Assembly: GCA_021740645.1 (NCBI GenBank)
Contig: JAIOZL010000031.1
Location: 1-57,101 of the forward strand
Direction: 5' to 3'
Length of the DNA stretch: 57,101 bases
Source: Bacteroidales bacterium
GTDB taxonomy: Bacteria > Bacteroidota > Bacteroidia > Bacteroidales > JAADJA01
In this document: positions 44,291 through 52,244 of the stretch, piece by piece
How the letters are laid out: the number at the start of each line of letters is the position of its first letter
Position numbering within the stretch: position 1 is the first letter of the stretch
Notes under the pieces: model-generated
What the model saw: only the letters and a program-made list of their open reading frames with translations
The model's database searches: none
Told to the model about the DNA's origin: nothing
Program-made: the position numbers and the translations under genes

Positions 44291-45061
44291 CTACTGATAT
44301 TTCTGGATCCTTTGAATAATTGAATTAGCTACGGTGGCAGCCCCAAACCCATTGTCGATATTGACTATAGCCACACCGGTTGCACAAGAGTTTAACATGG
44401 TGAGCATGGGGGCAAAACCTTGTAAACTGGTTCCATATCCCACACTTGTCGGCACCCCAATTACGGGGCAACTCACCAGGCCTCCCACTACACTTGTCAG
44501 AGCACCTTCCATCCCGGCTATGCAAATAATGACATCGGCTTCATAAAGTTTGTCTGACACATCAAACAAGCGATGAATTCCTGCTACTCCTATATCAAAA
44601 GCCCTTTCCACTTTTACATTCAGGAATTCGAGGGTTTTAGCTGCCTCTTCGGCAACGGGTATATCTGAGGTTCCAGCCGTAATAACCATCACCATGCCTG
44701 TTTTCTTAATAGCATCGTCTTCCTCTGGCCGGTTTACCATCAATAACCTGGATTCTTTATCATAAACAGAATCCGAAATATGCTTTTGGATGAAAGCCGC
44801 TTTTTCAGGGTTAGCCCGCGTACCAAGAACTTTATTGTGGGATTCAAGGATACGTTGCATTATGCTCAGGATCTGTTCAGGGGTTTTGCTTTCGCAATAT
44901 ACCACTTCAGGTATTCCCTGCCTCAGGTCACGGTGATTGTCTATTTTAGTATGGCCCAGGTTTTCGAAGGGTAAAGTCCGCAGCTTGTGTAGGGCATGAT
45001 TAATATCCAACCTGCCTTCTTTTACATCATTCAGTAACTGAGTTAATTTATTTTTATCCAT
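44291..45061 (-). CDS. larB: LarB, pyridinium-3,5-biscarboxylic acid mononucleotide synthase
   Basis: A 256-residue LarB with the PurE-like carboxylase fold in its second half: VITAGTSDIPVAEEAAKTLEF near 127-147, the IAGMEGALTSVVGGLV and PVIGVPTSVGYG segments, and CATGVAIVNIDNGFGAA close to the end. It carboxylates and hydrolyses nicotinic acid adenine dinucleotide to start the pincer cofactor. The start overlaps the end of larE by 8 nt. Confidence 0.95.
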   Translation of the reverse strand: MDKNKLTQLLNDVKEGRLDINHALHKLRTLPFENLGHTKIDNHRDLRQGIPEVVYCESKTPEQILSIMQRILESHNKVLGTRANPEKAAFIQKHISDSVYDKESRLLMVNRPEEDDAIKKTGMVMVITAGTSDIPVAEEAAKTLEFLNVKVERAFDIGVAGIHRLFDVSDKLYEADVIICIAGMEGALTSVVGGLVSCPVIGVPTSVGYGTSLQGFAPMLTMLNSCATGVAIVNIDNGFGAATVANSIIQRIQKYQ

Positions 45062-45854
45062 TGTTTAATACTTCGTTGAGGCTTCCTGAGCGGAAACCAA
45101 TAATATCCATGGCAACATACCGGAAACCGATTTGTTTTAAGGTAGCATTGATAGCCATATTATTTTCAAGAATGGTGTTGAAATCAGAAGGTTCAACTTC
45201 AATGCGTGCCACATCGTTATGAAATCTGACCCTTATGTTTTTCATTCCGAAAGTCTTCAGGTATTCTTCCGCAGCATCTACTTTGTTAAGGGATTCAATT
45301 TTTATCGGGGTTCCGTAGGGTATCCTGCTCGACAGGCATGGAGAAGCTGGCCTGTCCCAGTTGGGAAGTCCATATTCTTTTGACAACTGCCTGATTTCTT
45401 CCTTGGTAAAACCGGCTTCCTTGAGCGGGCTTTTTATACCCAGTTCTTCGGCTGCCTTCATTCCCGGGCGGTAATCGCTGGTATCGTCTGCATTGTTGCC
45501 ATCCAAAATGAAAGCGTATCCATTTTCGCTGGCATAAGTAATTAAGGCCGTTCCGATATGAGTTTTACAGAAGTAACAGCGTTGGGGGTCGTTTTGTAAA
45601 TACCTCGGATCGTTAAATTCTTCTGATTTCACGAAAGTGTGTTTCACGCCGATCAGGGCGATTATTTCTTTGATCAATTCCAGGTCCTTTGGCTGAACAG
45701 AGGGAGAAACCGCTGTAACAGCCATCACTTTATCCCCAAGTGCATCATAAGCTGCTTTCAGCAGAAAGCTGCTGTCCACTCCTCCCGAAAATGCCACAAC
45801 GGCACTTTTATAGCTTTTTAATAGTGAATGTAGTTTATAAAGTTTATTATTCAT
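45054..45854 (-). CDS. larE: LarE, sulfur-insertion protein for the nickel-pincer cofactor
   Basis: A 266-residue PP-loop ATPase (AFSGGVDSSFLL near 21-32). It activates the carboxylates of the LarB product with ATP and adds sulfur. Cys 173 (SPCLSSR) sits where the sacrificial Cys of lactobacillar LarE lies, and a further CxxC pair (Cys 93 and 96, QRCYFCK) is present. Three-Cys LarE proteins, as in Thermotoga, carry a [4Fe-4S] cluster that supplies the sulfur, so this one may be of that catalytic type. It is the first gene of larE-larB-larC. Confidence 0.93.
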   Translation of the reverse strand: MNNKLYKLHSLLKSYKSAVVAFSGGVDSSFLLKAAYDALGDKVMAVTAVSPSVQPKDLELIKEIIALIGVKHTFVKSEEFNDPRYLQNDPQRCYFCKTHIGTALITYASENGYAFILDGNNADDTSDYRPGMKAAEELGIKSPLKEAGFTKEEIRQLSKEYGLPNWDRPASPCLSSRIPYGTPIKIESLNKVDAAEEYLKTFGMKNIRVRFHNDVARIEVEPSDFNTILENNMAINATLKQIGFRYVAMDIIGFRSGSLNEVLNNG

Positions 45855-45858
45855 GAAA

Positions 45859-45866
45859 CAAAAATA
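45859..45866 (-). promoter_or_regulatory. -7 element of the larEBC operon
   Basis: TATTTTTG on the minus strand (45866-45859) fits TAnnTTTG and is only 4 bases upstream of the larE ATG (45854). The RNA should begin on or next to the start codon, so the larE mRNA may be leaderless. Confidence 0.5.
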
Positions 45867-45963
45867 AGGAAATGAGGATATCTTAAACGAAAAGAAGCAA
45901 CAATAAAAAAGTTCGAATTTATAGGTTTTGTATTGTCCCGACCTTCAGGGGCTGGCCCAAAAT

Positions 45964-45994
45964 AAAAAACCCCAGCGAGTAAAACACCGGGGTT
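45964..45994 (-). terminator. Terminator of the tRNA-Gln gene
   Basis: AACCCC (45968-45973) pairs with GGGGTT (45989-45994). On the minus strand T6 ends the hairpin. It lies 5 nt past the tRNA 3' end. Confidence 0.75.
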
Positions 45995-45998
45995 AAAG

Positions 45999-46070
45999 TT
46001 GCCCGACAAGGGTTCGAACCAAGAATCTTCACGCTCAGAGCGTGATGTGTTGCCATTACACTATCGGGCA
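45999..46070 (-). tRNA. tRNA-Gln (anticodon CUG)
   Basis: A 72-nt cloverleaf: 7-bp acceptor TGCCCGA/TCGGGCA with discriminator A, 4-bp D stem, 5-bp anticodon stem TCACG/CGTGA with loop CTCTGAG (anticodon CTG), and T loop TTCGAAC. CCA is not encoded. The T stem (CTTGG/CCTTG) has two adjacent U-U mismatches, which is unusual. It has its own promoter and terminator and lies 44 nt beyond the stop of glnS, the enzyme that charges it. Confidence 0.88.
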
Positions 46071-46079
46071 ATAAGGGGG

Positions 46080-46112
46080 CAAATGTAATAAATTGTTTTT
46101 GCTTATAACAAA
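46080..46112 (-). promoter_or_regulatory. Promoter of the tRNA-Gln gene
   Basis: On the minus strand TTTG (46112-46109) lies 21 nt before TACATTTG (46087-46080), a full Bacteroidota promoter match. The RNA would start about 3-5 nt before the mature 5' end at 46070. It sits just past the glnS stop codon. Confidence 0.7.
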
Positions 46113-46114
46113 TT

Positions 46115-47818
46115 TTATCTATTCATTTTTGCCCAGGTATCTTTTAAAGTAACTGTTCGGTTGAAAACCAGTTTTTCACTTGTGGAATCAGGATCGACAC
46201 AAAAATACCCAAGTCGTTGAAACTGGAATTTCTCTCCAGCCTTCGCATTTTTTATAGCCGGTTCAATTTTTCCGGTCACCACGGTTAAAGATTCAGGGTT
46301 GATGTTGTCCTTAAAGTCTTTTCCTTCTTCAGCTATGTCAGGATTTTCTGTTTTAAATAAACGGTCATAAATCCTTACTTCAGCATCAATAGCCGTTTCC
46401 ATTGAAACCCAGTGCAATGTACCCTTGACTTTTCTTTGAACTCCTGAACCACTTTTGGTTTCAGGGTCGTAGGTACAATACAATTCTACAATGTTACCGT
46501 TTTCATCTTTTTTGAAGTCTTCGCATTTAATAACGTAAGCTCCTTTCAGCCTGACTTCCCTGCCTGGGCCCAAACGGAAAAATTTATTGGGAGGGTCCTC
46601 CATAAAATCAGAACGTTCGATGTAAATTTCTTTGGTGAAGGGGACAATTCGGGTTCCTCCATCCAGATCTTCGGGATTGTTTTCAATAGTGAGCTCTTCA
46701 ATTTTTCCTTCAGGGTAATTGGTAATGATTACTTTAAGAGGATCCAATACTGCAAAAATCCGAGGGGCAATTTTATTTAAATGCTCTCGAATACTAAATT
46801 CCAATACCCCCACATCAATGACGTTTTCACGCTTTGCAATCCCAATCCGGTCAGCAAAATTCCTGATTGATTCAGGGGTATAGCCTCTTCTTCTTAACCC
46901 GGAAACAGTCGGCATTCTTGGGTCATCCCAGCCTTTCACATATTTTTCATTCACTAATTCGAGAAGTTTTCGCTTACTCATTACCGTATAGCTCAGGTTG
47001 AGCCTGGCAAATTCATATTGCCTTGGACGGTATTCTGTTTCAATCAGGTTGTCCAAAAACCAATCATAAAGTGGCCGGTGAATTTCAAACTCAAGTGTAC
47101 AAATGGAATGGGTAATTCCTTCAAGGTAATCCGATTGACCGTGTGTAAAGTCGTACATGGGATAAATACACCATGTATCACCTGTCCGGTGATGTGATGT
47201 GTGCATGATCCTGTATAGGACAGGGTCGCGCATATGCATATTGGGAGAGGCCATATCTATTTTGGCCCTCAAAACATGGGTGCCTTCCTTAAACTCTCCT
47301 TTTTTCATTCTCATGAACAGATCGAGGTTTTCATCAACAGGCCTATTGCGGAATGGACTTTCAGTTCCCGGGCGGGTAGGTACACCCCGTTGTATACTTA
47401 TTTGTTCTGATGTTTGGTCATCTACATAAGCTTTTCCATTTTTAATTAGCTTTACTGCCCATTCAAACAACTGATCGAAATAATCGGAAGCATAAAACAG
47501 ACGGTCTTCCCAATCGAAGCCTAACCAACGCACATCTTCCATAATGGAATTAACGTATTCTTCTTCTTCTTTGCTTGGATTTGTGTCGTCAAATCTCAAA
47601 TTACAAAGTCCGTTATATTTATTGGCTAACCCAAAATTCAAACAGATTGATTTAGCATGTCCAATATGCAGATAACCGTTAGGTTCTGGAGGAAAACGTG
47701 TATGCACACGACTTTCATTTTTACCCTTACGGATATCTTCTTCGATAAATATTTCCAGGAAATTTTTGGATTTACCCTCACTATCCTGATGCTCTGGAGC
47801 ATTCTTATAATCATTCAT
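46115..47818 (-). CDS. glnS: Glutaminyl-tRNA synthetase
   Basis: A 567-residue class I synthetase. [15 protein letters not shown] carries the HIGH motif near 40-54 and VMSKRKL the KMSKS-like loop. The C-terminal anticodon-binding beta-barrels follow (about 350-560). The frame extends upstream to 47881, but the ATG at 47818 ([12 protein letters not shown]) is the usual start. A complete GlnRS shows that glutamine tRNA is charged directly, without a GatCAB step. It is followed by the tRNA-Gln(CUG) gene. Confidence 0.96.
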   Translation of the reverse strand: MNDYKNAPEHQDSEGKSKNFLEIFIEEDIRKGKNESRVHTRFPPEPNGYLHIGHAKSICLNFGLANKYNGLCNLRFDDTNPSKEEEEYVNSIMEDVRWLGFDWEDRLFYASDYFDQLFEWAVKLIKNGKAYVDDQTSEQISIQRGVPTRPGTESPFRNRPVDENLDLFMRMKKGEFKEGTHVLRAKIDMASPNMHMRDPVLYRIMHTSHHRTGDTWCIYPMYDFTHGQSDYLEGITHSICTLEFEIHRPLYDWFLDNLIETEYRPRQYEFARLNLSYTVMSKRKLLELVNEKYVKGWDDPRMPTVSGLRRRGYTPESIRNFADRIGIAKRENVIDVGVLEFSIREHLNKIAPRIFAVLDPLKVIITNYPEGKIEELTIENNPEDLDGGTRIVPFTKEIYIERSDFMEDPPNKFFRLGPGREVRLKGAYVIKCEDFKKDENGNIVELYCTYDPETKSGSGVQRKVKGTLHWVSMETAIDAEVRIYDRLFKTENPDIAEEGKDFKDNINPESLTVVTGKIEPAIKNAKAGEKFQFQRLGYFCVDPDSTSEKLVFNRTVTLKDTWAKMNR

Positions 47819-47838
47819 TAAAGTAAAATTTAAGCACG

Positions 47839-47846
47839 CAAAAGTA
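47839..47846 (-). promoter_or_regulatory. -7 element of glnS
   Basis: TACTTTTG on the minus strand (47846-47839) fits TAnnTTTG and precedes the ATG at 47818 by 20 nt. It also supports that start over the longer frame, whose start at 47881 would lie upstream of the promoter. Confidence 0.5.
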
Positions 47847-47864
47847 ATAATTTGAAGCTTCGTA

Positions 47865-47901
47865 AAATAAAAAAAGGCCATTCCCTAAGGAATAGCCTTT
47901 T
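47865..47901 (-). terminator. Terminator of the PID-CTERM/LamG operon
   Basis: A 12-bp hairpin with one mismatch (47872-47901, 4-nt loop) is followed on the minus strand by a T-rich tract. It lies 20 nt past the stop of the PID-CTERM gene. Confidence 0.85.
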
Positions 47902-47921
47902 AGGAATTTTAAAAGTTTTGC

Positions 47922-48140
47922 TTATTTGTTCTGTTGAAACAATTTCTTTGATCCGTAGGCAGCACCTAAAACCAGTAGGAAGCTTAATCCTCCATCAATA
48001 GGAGCACCACCACCAACAGGGGTATTCCCTCCGGTTGGTCCGCTTCCACCATTAGGATGAGGTGGGTTTTGAGCCAAAAGTATTACCGGAGAAATTGCTA
48101 TCAATAAGACTAAAACGGTTTTGAATATTTTGTTTTTCAT
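47922..48140 (-). CDS. Small PID-CTERM protein (sorting-signal protein)
   Basis: A 72-residue protein with a signal peptide (1-23), a short Gly/Pro/Asn spacer, and a C-terminal signal made of PIDGG (47-51), a hydrophobic helix (LSFLLVLGAAYG) and basic residues (KK). This is the PID-CTERM signal of Bacteroidota, thought to be processed by an exosortase-like enzyme. The mature part is almost only linker, which is odd for a sorted protein. It lies 20 nt after the LamG gene and ends with a strong terminator. No exosortase gene is in the window. Confidence 0.88.
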   Translation of the reverse strand: MKNKIFKTVLVLLIAISPVILLAQNPPHPNGGSGPTGGNTPVGGGAPIDGGLSFLLVLGAAYGSKKLFQQNK

Positions 48141-48160
48141 ATCGGTGTTTTTTAATCTAA

Positions 48161-50383
48161 TTAACGAATAGTAATTTTTTGAGTTTCAGCAAAATCATCT
48201 GTAATTATTTTAACAATGTATGTTCCTGCCTTATTCAATTGAATAGCATTCTTTCCACTCTGTACATCAAAAGTTTTTACTAACTGGCCATTAATTTGAT
48301 AAACAGATGCCTTACCATAAGTTGCTTCAGGAAGATAGCAGATCACGTTATTTTGGTAAGCAAAAATATTTGCCTTAGTTTTTGAAGGAGCTTCTATTCC
48401 AGTCATTGGACTAAAGTGAATAATAAAACGATCATTAAAAGAACCGTCATAAGTAAAAACATAGCTTCCTTCGAGAAGATTGGTAACTGTTCCGGTCAGA
48501 AGGTCTTCTAATAATACAGTTTGTAAGTCATTTACTTCTGTGGCTGAAATTTCATATTCTGATGCGGTTCCTGCATATACCCCCACTGATGTTGATTGAG
48601 AAGCAGGCAAAGCATTGATAGAATATTGCTGTCCTTCAGTTGTGCTGTATATATTAGCAGCTTCATCCACATAACCGAAAATTTTATGGGCATCAAAGTT
48701 TCCATCAAAGTTAACTGTAGCCTCTTCACTAAACCTGATCACTGTTTCGTCAGTATAACCATTTCCGGCAATTTCCAGTCTTAACAGATTAGCCACTGTT
48801 TCTTTGTAGAACGTTGGGTTGTTGTGAACTTTAACAGCTTCGGTCATAGTAAGAGTTCCATATTCAGGATATGATCCTGCGTTATCGGTAACGGATACAA
48901 AAAATCCCTGGCCATTAGCAATGTATCGTGAACCGCCATTCGTACCAACGCCACCTACATAAGTGGCCCAGGTTGTGGCATTACGGTGGATATAAACGGC
49001 ATTGTTCACATTTGTTTTTGTCCATCCTGAGGCAGCATCCCAGTCAATAGCCGAACAATAAGGATTCCCAACAAGGTTCCATCCGTAGTTCGCACTTCCT
49101 GCACCGCTTCTTTTAATATTGTTTGTGCTACCCACAGTGCCTGTTGTTAAAGTGCCGTTGAAGGAGGCTGTGGCCGTTGAATTGTTCCATAGAGCATAAC
49201 CCTGACCCGGATTAAGCAATTCATTTGTTGGAATAATATCGGTGTACATATTGGTGGCCTCATTATGCTTTTGGAGATATAATCCGGTAAACATACCAGA
49301 TACTGCATTAGATATAGGTGATGAAATTAAATGCCACTGTCCCCCTGTATAATATCTTTCAACTGAAGCTGATCCATAGGTGAATGTTCCATTATTGATT
49401 AATGAACCTGTTCCGGTAGCATTCGATTTGATAATGAAATTATCAGCAACATCCAATGAAAAAGTTGGGTCGATTGTTAATCTGCCAACTGGCAATAGAG
49501 TCAGGGTGCCTGCTACATCATCTGTAGTAACTGTAACGTTATTTTGGATTTTAACAAGGGCCCATGATTTAAAAGGCCATCCCTGTCCATAAGTCCAGGT
49601 GTCAACATCTTCCCAAATACCATCCTGAAAGGATAAATAGGGCATTGGTGCGGTAGAAGTTATCCATGTAGGGTCACTTGATTCGATGGCCAGAGTGCCA
49701 CCCAGCACTGCTGTATTATCATTTTGGCTAAGGTCATCACTTGTTTGAGTAGCTGATCCTTCGTCAAACTGATAGTATGCCACCAGGTTGGATTCTGAGG
49801 CCGGGTTTTCAATTTCTTTATAAATATTGGCCTGAATTTCAGTTTGTGATCTTGCCACATTCCATATCCTAACTTCATCCATGTATCCATCAAAATTATG
49901 AGTGAGATCAACATAGTATTTCCCGATTAGTGTATTTTCGCTTGAGCCACCCGGAGTATTAGACCAAGGTTTGCTTGCTACAAGGTCACCATTGATATAA
50001 ATTTTCAGGGTTGTTCCATCCCATGTTCCTGCCACGTGGGTCCAGATAAACTGATAGATAAGATCGTCGGCGGTTTCTAATACATTGGCTACACTTCCGT
50101 TGGGATCCATTCCAAATGCAATACCATCATTGCCGTATGAGCTTCCAAGGAAATAGGAGGTAGCCCAGTCTTTTTCAACAAAACGGACATATTCCTGCAA
50201 TACCGTTTCGGTATAAATCCATGCTTCTATCGTAATGGGTCCGGTGATATCCAGACTGGCATCATTACCACAGTCTACATAATCATCTATGCCATCAAAT
50301 TCTAAAGCATTCTGTGTTTGTCCTGTTGCATTTAAACTAAATGCAAGTAAAAAAGCGACGAATAAATAATAGACGTTTTTCAT
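48161..50383 (-). CDS. LamG-domain surface protein with T9SS sorting tail
   Basis: A 740-residue secreted protein. A signal peptide (1-21) leads to a LamG/concanavalin-like domain (about 25-200, starting ALEFDGIDDYVDCG and with GYMDEVRIWN), then a beta-rich central region with internal repeats of short strands (about 245-560). The last 70 residues form a T9SS sorting domain ending AGTYIVKIITDDFAETQKITIR. It should be exported and tethered at the surface, where LamG often binds sugars. It is the first gene of a transcript with the PID-CTERM protein and has a full promoter match upstream. Confidence 0.9.
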   Translation of the reverse strand: MKNVYYLFVAFLLAFSLNATGQTQNALEFDGIDDYVDCGNDASLDITGPITIEAWIYTETVLQEYVRFVEKDWATSYFLGSSYGNDGIAFGMDPNGSVANVLETADDLIYQFIWTHVAGTWDGTTLKIYINGDLVASKPWSNTPGGSSENTLIGKYYVDLTHNFDGYMDEVRIWNVARSQTEIQANIYKEIENPASESNLVAYYQFDEGSATQTSDDLSQNDNTAVLGGTLAIESSDPTWITSTAPMPYLSFQDGIWEDVDTWTYGQGWPFKSWALVKIQNNVTVTTDDVAGTLTLLPVGRLTIDPTFSLDVADNFIIKSNATGTGSLINNGTFTYGSASVERYYTGGQWHLISSPISNAVSGMFTGLYLQKHNEATNMYTDIIPTNELLNPGQGYALWNNSTATASFNGTLTTGTVGSTNNIKRSGAGSANYGWNLVGNPYCSAIDWDAASGWTKTNVNNAVYIHRNATTWATYVGGVGTNGGSRYIANGQGFFVSVTDNAGSYPEYGTLTMTEAVKVHNNPTFYKETVANLLRLEIAGNGYTDETVIRFSEEATVNFDGNFDAHKIFGYVDEAANIYSTTEGQQYSINALPASQSTSVGVYAGTASEYEISATEVNDLQTVLLEDLLTGTVTNLLEGSYVFTYDGSFNDRFIIHFSPMTGIEAPSKTKANIFAYQNNVICYLPEATYGKASVYQINGQLVKTFDVQSGKNAIQLNKAGTYIVKIITDDFAETQKITIR

Positions 50384-50478
50384 TTTATAGTTTTTAAGTG
50401 ATTGTTTTTATGTGCGTTTATTAGGTTTTAAGTTGATTTTAATCCAATTATTAATTTCTTATGGTACAAAAATCAAAG

Positions 50479-50510
50479 CAAATTTACGATTTTAAAACCT
50501 TTATATCAAA
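50479..50510 (-). promoter_or_regulatory. Promoter of the LamG/PID-CTERM operon
   Basis: On the minus strand TTTG (50510-50507) lies 20 nt before TAAATTTG (50486-50479), a full match to the Bacteroidota consensus. The RNA would start near 50472, giving a leader of about 90 nt. Confidence 0.75.
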
Positions 50511-50672
50511 TTTTTTAGTAGTTTTTTAAGGATTTTGAACATCAAAATAATTTTTTTGGATATAAAGTGTTTCAATAAGCTTCCTTTTATTCAAGCATAA
50601 ATTTATTTACTATCCCTGAATAAACAAATAATTCAAAGAAAGGTTGAGGCGATTCAGAGGATTTTCAATCTT

Positions 50673-51110
50673 TTAGAAAGAAAAGTTAAAGGTTTTTAAA
50701 AGATGCAATTTCTTAATTAGCCGTTCCAGTAGAAAAATGGCCACCACTCCAAGTAATATAACCCATGTAACCGGGCTTATTGAAAAGGACCCGATTAATT
50801 GATCGAAGTAGGTAAATAAAGTTTTAAAAACCGGGAAAAGTGTAAAATCGATGTTTTGGGGCAAAAATGAAATTCCAGAAAAAGTAAGATAAAAATAGGT
50901 GGCAACAAGCACGAAAATTGAAGCAGCTGATATGAGCAAAATGGTATAAATATTTGGAGTATACACTTGAACAGACTTTTCGTCTCCCTTCAACTGACTT
51001 ACCATTTCCATCACTTTAAATGTAAAATCATCGGATGGCTGAGGACTTGATGATTTACTTAATATTTTTTGAAGTGAATTGTCCGGGTTCATATGATCAA
51101 TATTTTTCAT
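50673..51110 (-). CDS. Putative anti-sigma-type membrane protein
   Basis: A 145-residue protein with a soluble N-terminal part (about 1-50, SSPQPSDDFTFKVMEMVSQL) and two transmembrane helices (about 55-78 and 112-130). The 14-nt overlap with the ECF sigma gene and the soluble-then-membrane layout are those of an anti-sigma factor, but there is no classical zinc anti-sigma motif. The role is inferred from position and topology. Confidence 0.75.
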   Translation of the reverse strand: MKNIDHMNPDNSLQKILSKSSSPQPSDDFTFKVMEMVSQLKGDEKSVQVYTPNIYTILLISAASIFVLVATYFYLTFSGISFLPQNIDFTLFPVFKTLFTYFDQLIGSFSISPVTWVILLGVVAIFLLERLIKKLHLLKTFNFSF

Positions 51111-51684
51111 GGTGTATTTCTTTTAGCTGATTTGATAAAATCCTGTTTGCTTCCAGGTGCATTTTATTTCTGATTCTGTGGAGCTTAACCTTTACATTTG
51201 ATTTTGAAATTCCGATTACCTCTGCCATTTCCTCTGTGGATAAATCCTGAAAATAATATAAGTTTATCAATGTGCTTTCTTCAGGATTCAGGTTATCAAG
51301 CAATTTTTCTACTATAAATTTCTGTTCTTCTTCCTCCAACTTTTCAAGGTTTTCATTAATCTCGTCTAAGGTATAGTTTTCGATAAAATCATTGTTAATT
51401 TCTGTTTTTTCAATTTTTTTCTTCCTGATACTAGAAATGGCTGCATTATAAACAATCCGAAAAAGCCAGGTTGAAAATTTTGATGTGCCTTTAAATGTAG
51501 CGATCGATTGGTAAACTTTTACAAACGCATCCTGTGCAATTTCCTCAGCATCTTCACGATTTTTTACAATCCGCCATGCAATTGTAAAAGCCATTTGCTT
51601 GTGCATATCAACAAGGTGGGCGTATGCTTTTGCATCACCTTCAATAACTTTATGTAAAATTTCATTTTCGTTTTCAGCCATCAT
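51097..51684 (-). CDS. ECF-type RNA polymerase sigma factor
   Basis: A 195-residue sigma factor. Region 2 shows KNREDAEEIAQDAFVKVYQSIATF and KFSTWLFRIVYNAAISSIRKKK; region 4 shows NPEESTLINLYYFQDLSTEEMAEVIGISKSNVKVKLHRIRNKM. The frame is open to a TTG at 51729, but ATG codons at 51684 and 51681 are the natural starts, and a promoter ends just upstream of them. It overlaps the membrane partner by 14 nt. The TGTAAC-N16-CGTC sequence upstream predicts that it transcribes itself. Confidence 0.95.
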   Translation of the reverse strand: MMAENENEILHKVIEGDAKAYAHLVDMHKQMAFTIAWRIVKNREDAEEIAQDAFVKVYQSIATFKGTSKFSTWLFRIVYNAAISSIRKKKIEKTEINNDFIENYTLDEINENLEKLEEEEQKFIVEKLLDNLNPEESTLINLYYFQDLSTEEMAEVIGISKSNVKVKLHRIRNKMHLEANRILSNQLKEIHHEKY

Positions 51685-51694
51685 TTGTAAATAT

Positions 51695-51720
51695 GACGAT
51701 GTTTGTTCAATGTGGTTACA
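51695..51720 (-). promoter_or_regulatory. ECF-type promoter of the sigma factor gene
   Basis: On the minus strand TGTAAC (51720-51715), 16 nt, CGTC (51698-51695). This is the AAC / CGTC layout of many ECF promoters. The RNA would start within a few bases of the ATG at 51684 or 51681. The same pattern occurs in front of the divergent gene. Confidence 0.7.
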
Positions 51721-51738
51721 TCGCTTCAAATAAAAATT

Positions 51739-51764
51739 TGTAACCGTCCAATAAAAACTGCGTC
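51739..51764 (+). promoter_or_regulatory. ECF-type promoter of the DUF6249-like gene
   Basis: TGTAAC (51739-51744), 16 nt, CGTC (51761-51764), identical in both elements and spacing to the promoter on the other strand. It would start transcription near 51771, about 36 nt before the ATG at 51807. Confidence 0.7.
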
Positions 51765-51806
51765 AAGTTAATTGAAACAAATATTAACGAATAAAATTAA
51801 GAAATT

Positions 51807-52172
51807 ATGACTGATCTAACTCCGGTATTCGTACTCGCAATTATTTTCGGAACCATTCTCGCCATCGTTTACCTCGGCGTCCGTAGGAAAGAAAGGATGG
51901 CCATGATGGAAAAAGGTGTGGATGCCTCAATGTTCATTGCGCCTCAAAAGAAAAGTTCCTATTCTTTGAAGTATGGAATTATGTTAATCGGTATTGCTTT
52001 AGGTATCCTTATGGGAAAACTGCTTGCTACACTTGATGCATTTCGCTTTGAGGAGGAAGCCGCTTATTTTTCAATGATTTTCCTATTTGGTGGTGCTGCT
52101 CTTGTCATTTATCATTTTATGGCAAAAAAAATGGCAGCCGAGGAGAAAGATAAAAATGAGCTTATGAAGTAA
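51807..52172 (+). CDS. DUF6249-like membrane protein
   Basis: A 121-residue protein with three hydrophobic helices (about 6-23, 55-72 and 86-105), separated by RRKERMAMMEKGVDASMF, a segment typical of DUF6249 proteins, and ending in a charged tail. It lies head to head with the ECF sigma gene and shares its promoter type. Proteins of this family regularly sit near sigma or anti-sigma genes in Bacteroidota. Function unknown; a membrane-stress role is inferred from the promoter only. Confidence 0.85.
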   Translation: MTDLTPVFVLAIIFGTILAIVYLGVRRKERMAMMEKGVDASMFIAPQKKSSYSLKYGIMLIGIALGILMGKLLATLDAFRFEEEAAYFSMIFLFGGAALVIYHFMAKKMAAEEKDKNELMK

Positions 52173-52208
52173 GATTTCATCTTTCGATCTAAATTTAAAC
52201 CATGAATT

Positions 52209-52244
52209 AAAAAGGCTTTCCTGCCTAATCGGGAAAGCCTTTTA
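52209..52244. terminator. Bidirectional terminator between convergent genes
   Basis: An inverted repeat with perfect arms of about 13 bp (52209-52221, 52232-52244) around AAAGGCTTTCC/GGAAAGCCTTT, flanked by A and T runs, serves both the DUF6249-like gene and the convergent RNA phosphodiesterase gene, whose stop codon (52244-52242) lies in the right arm. Confidence 0.9.
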
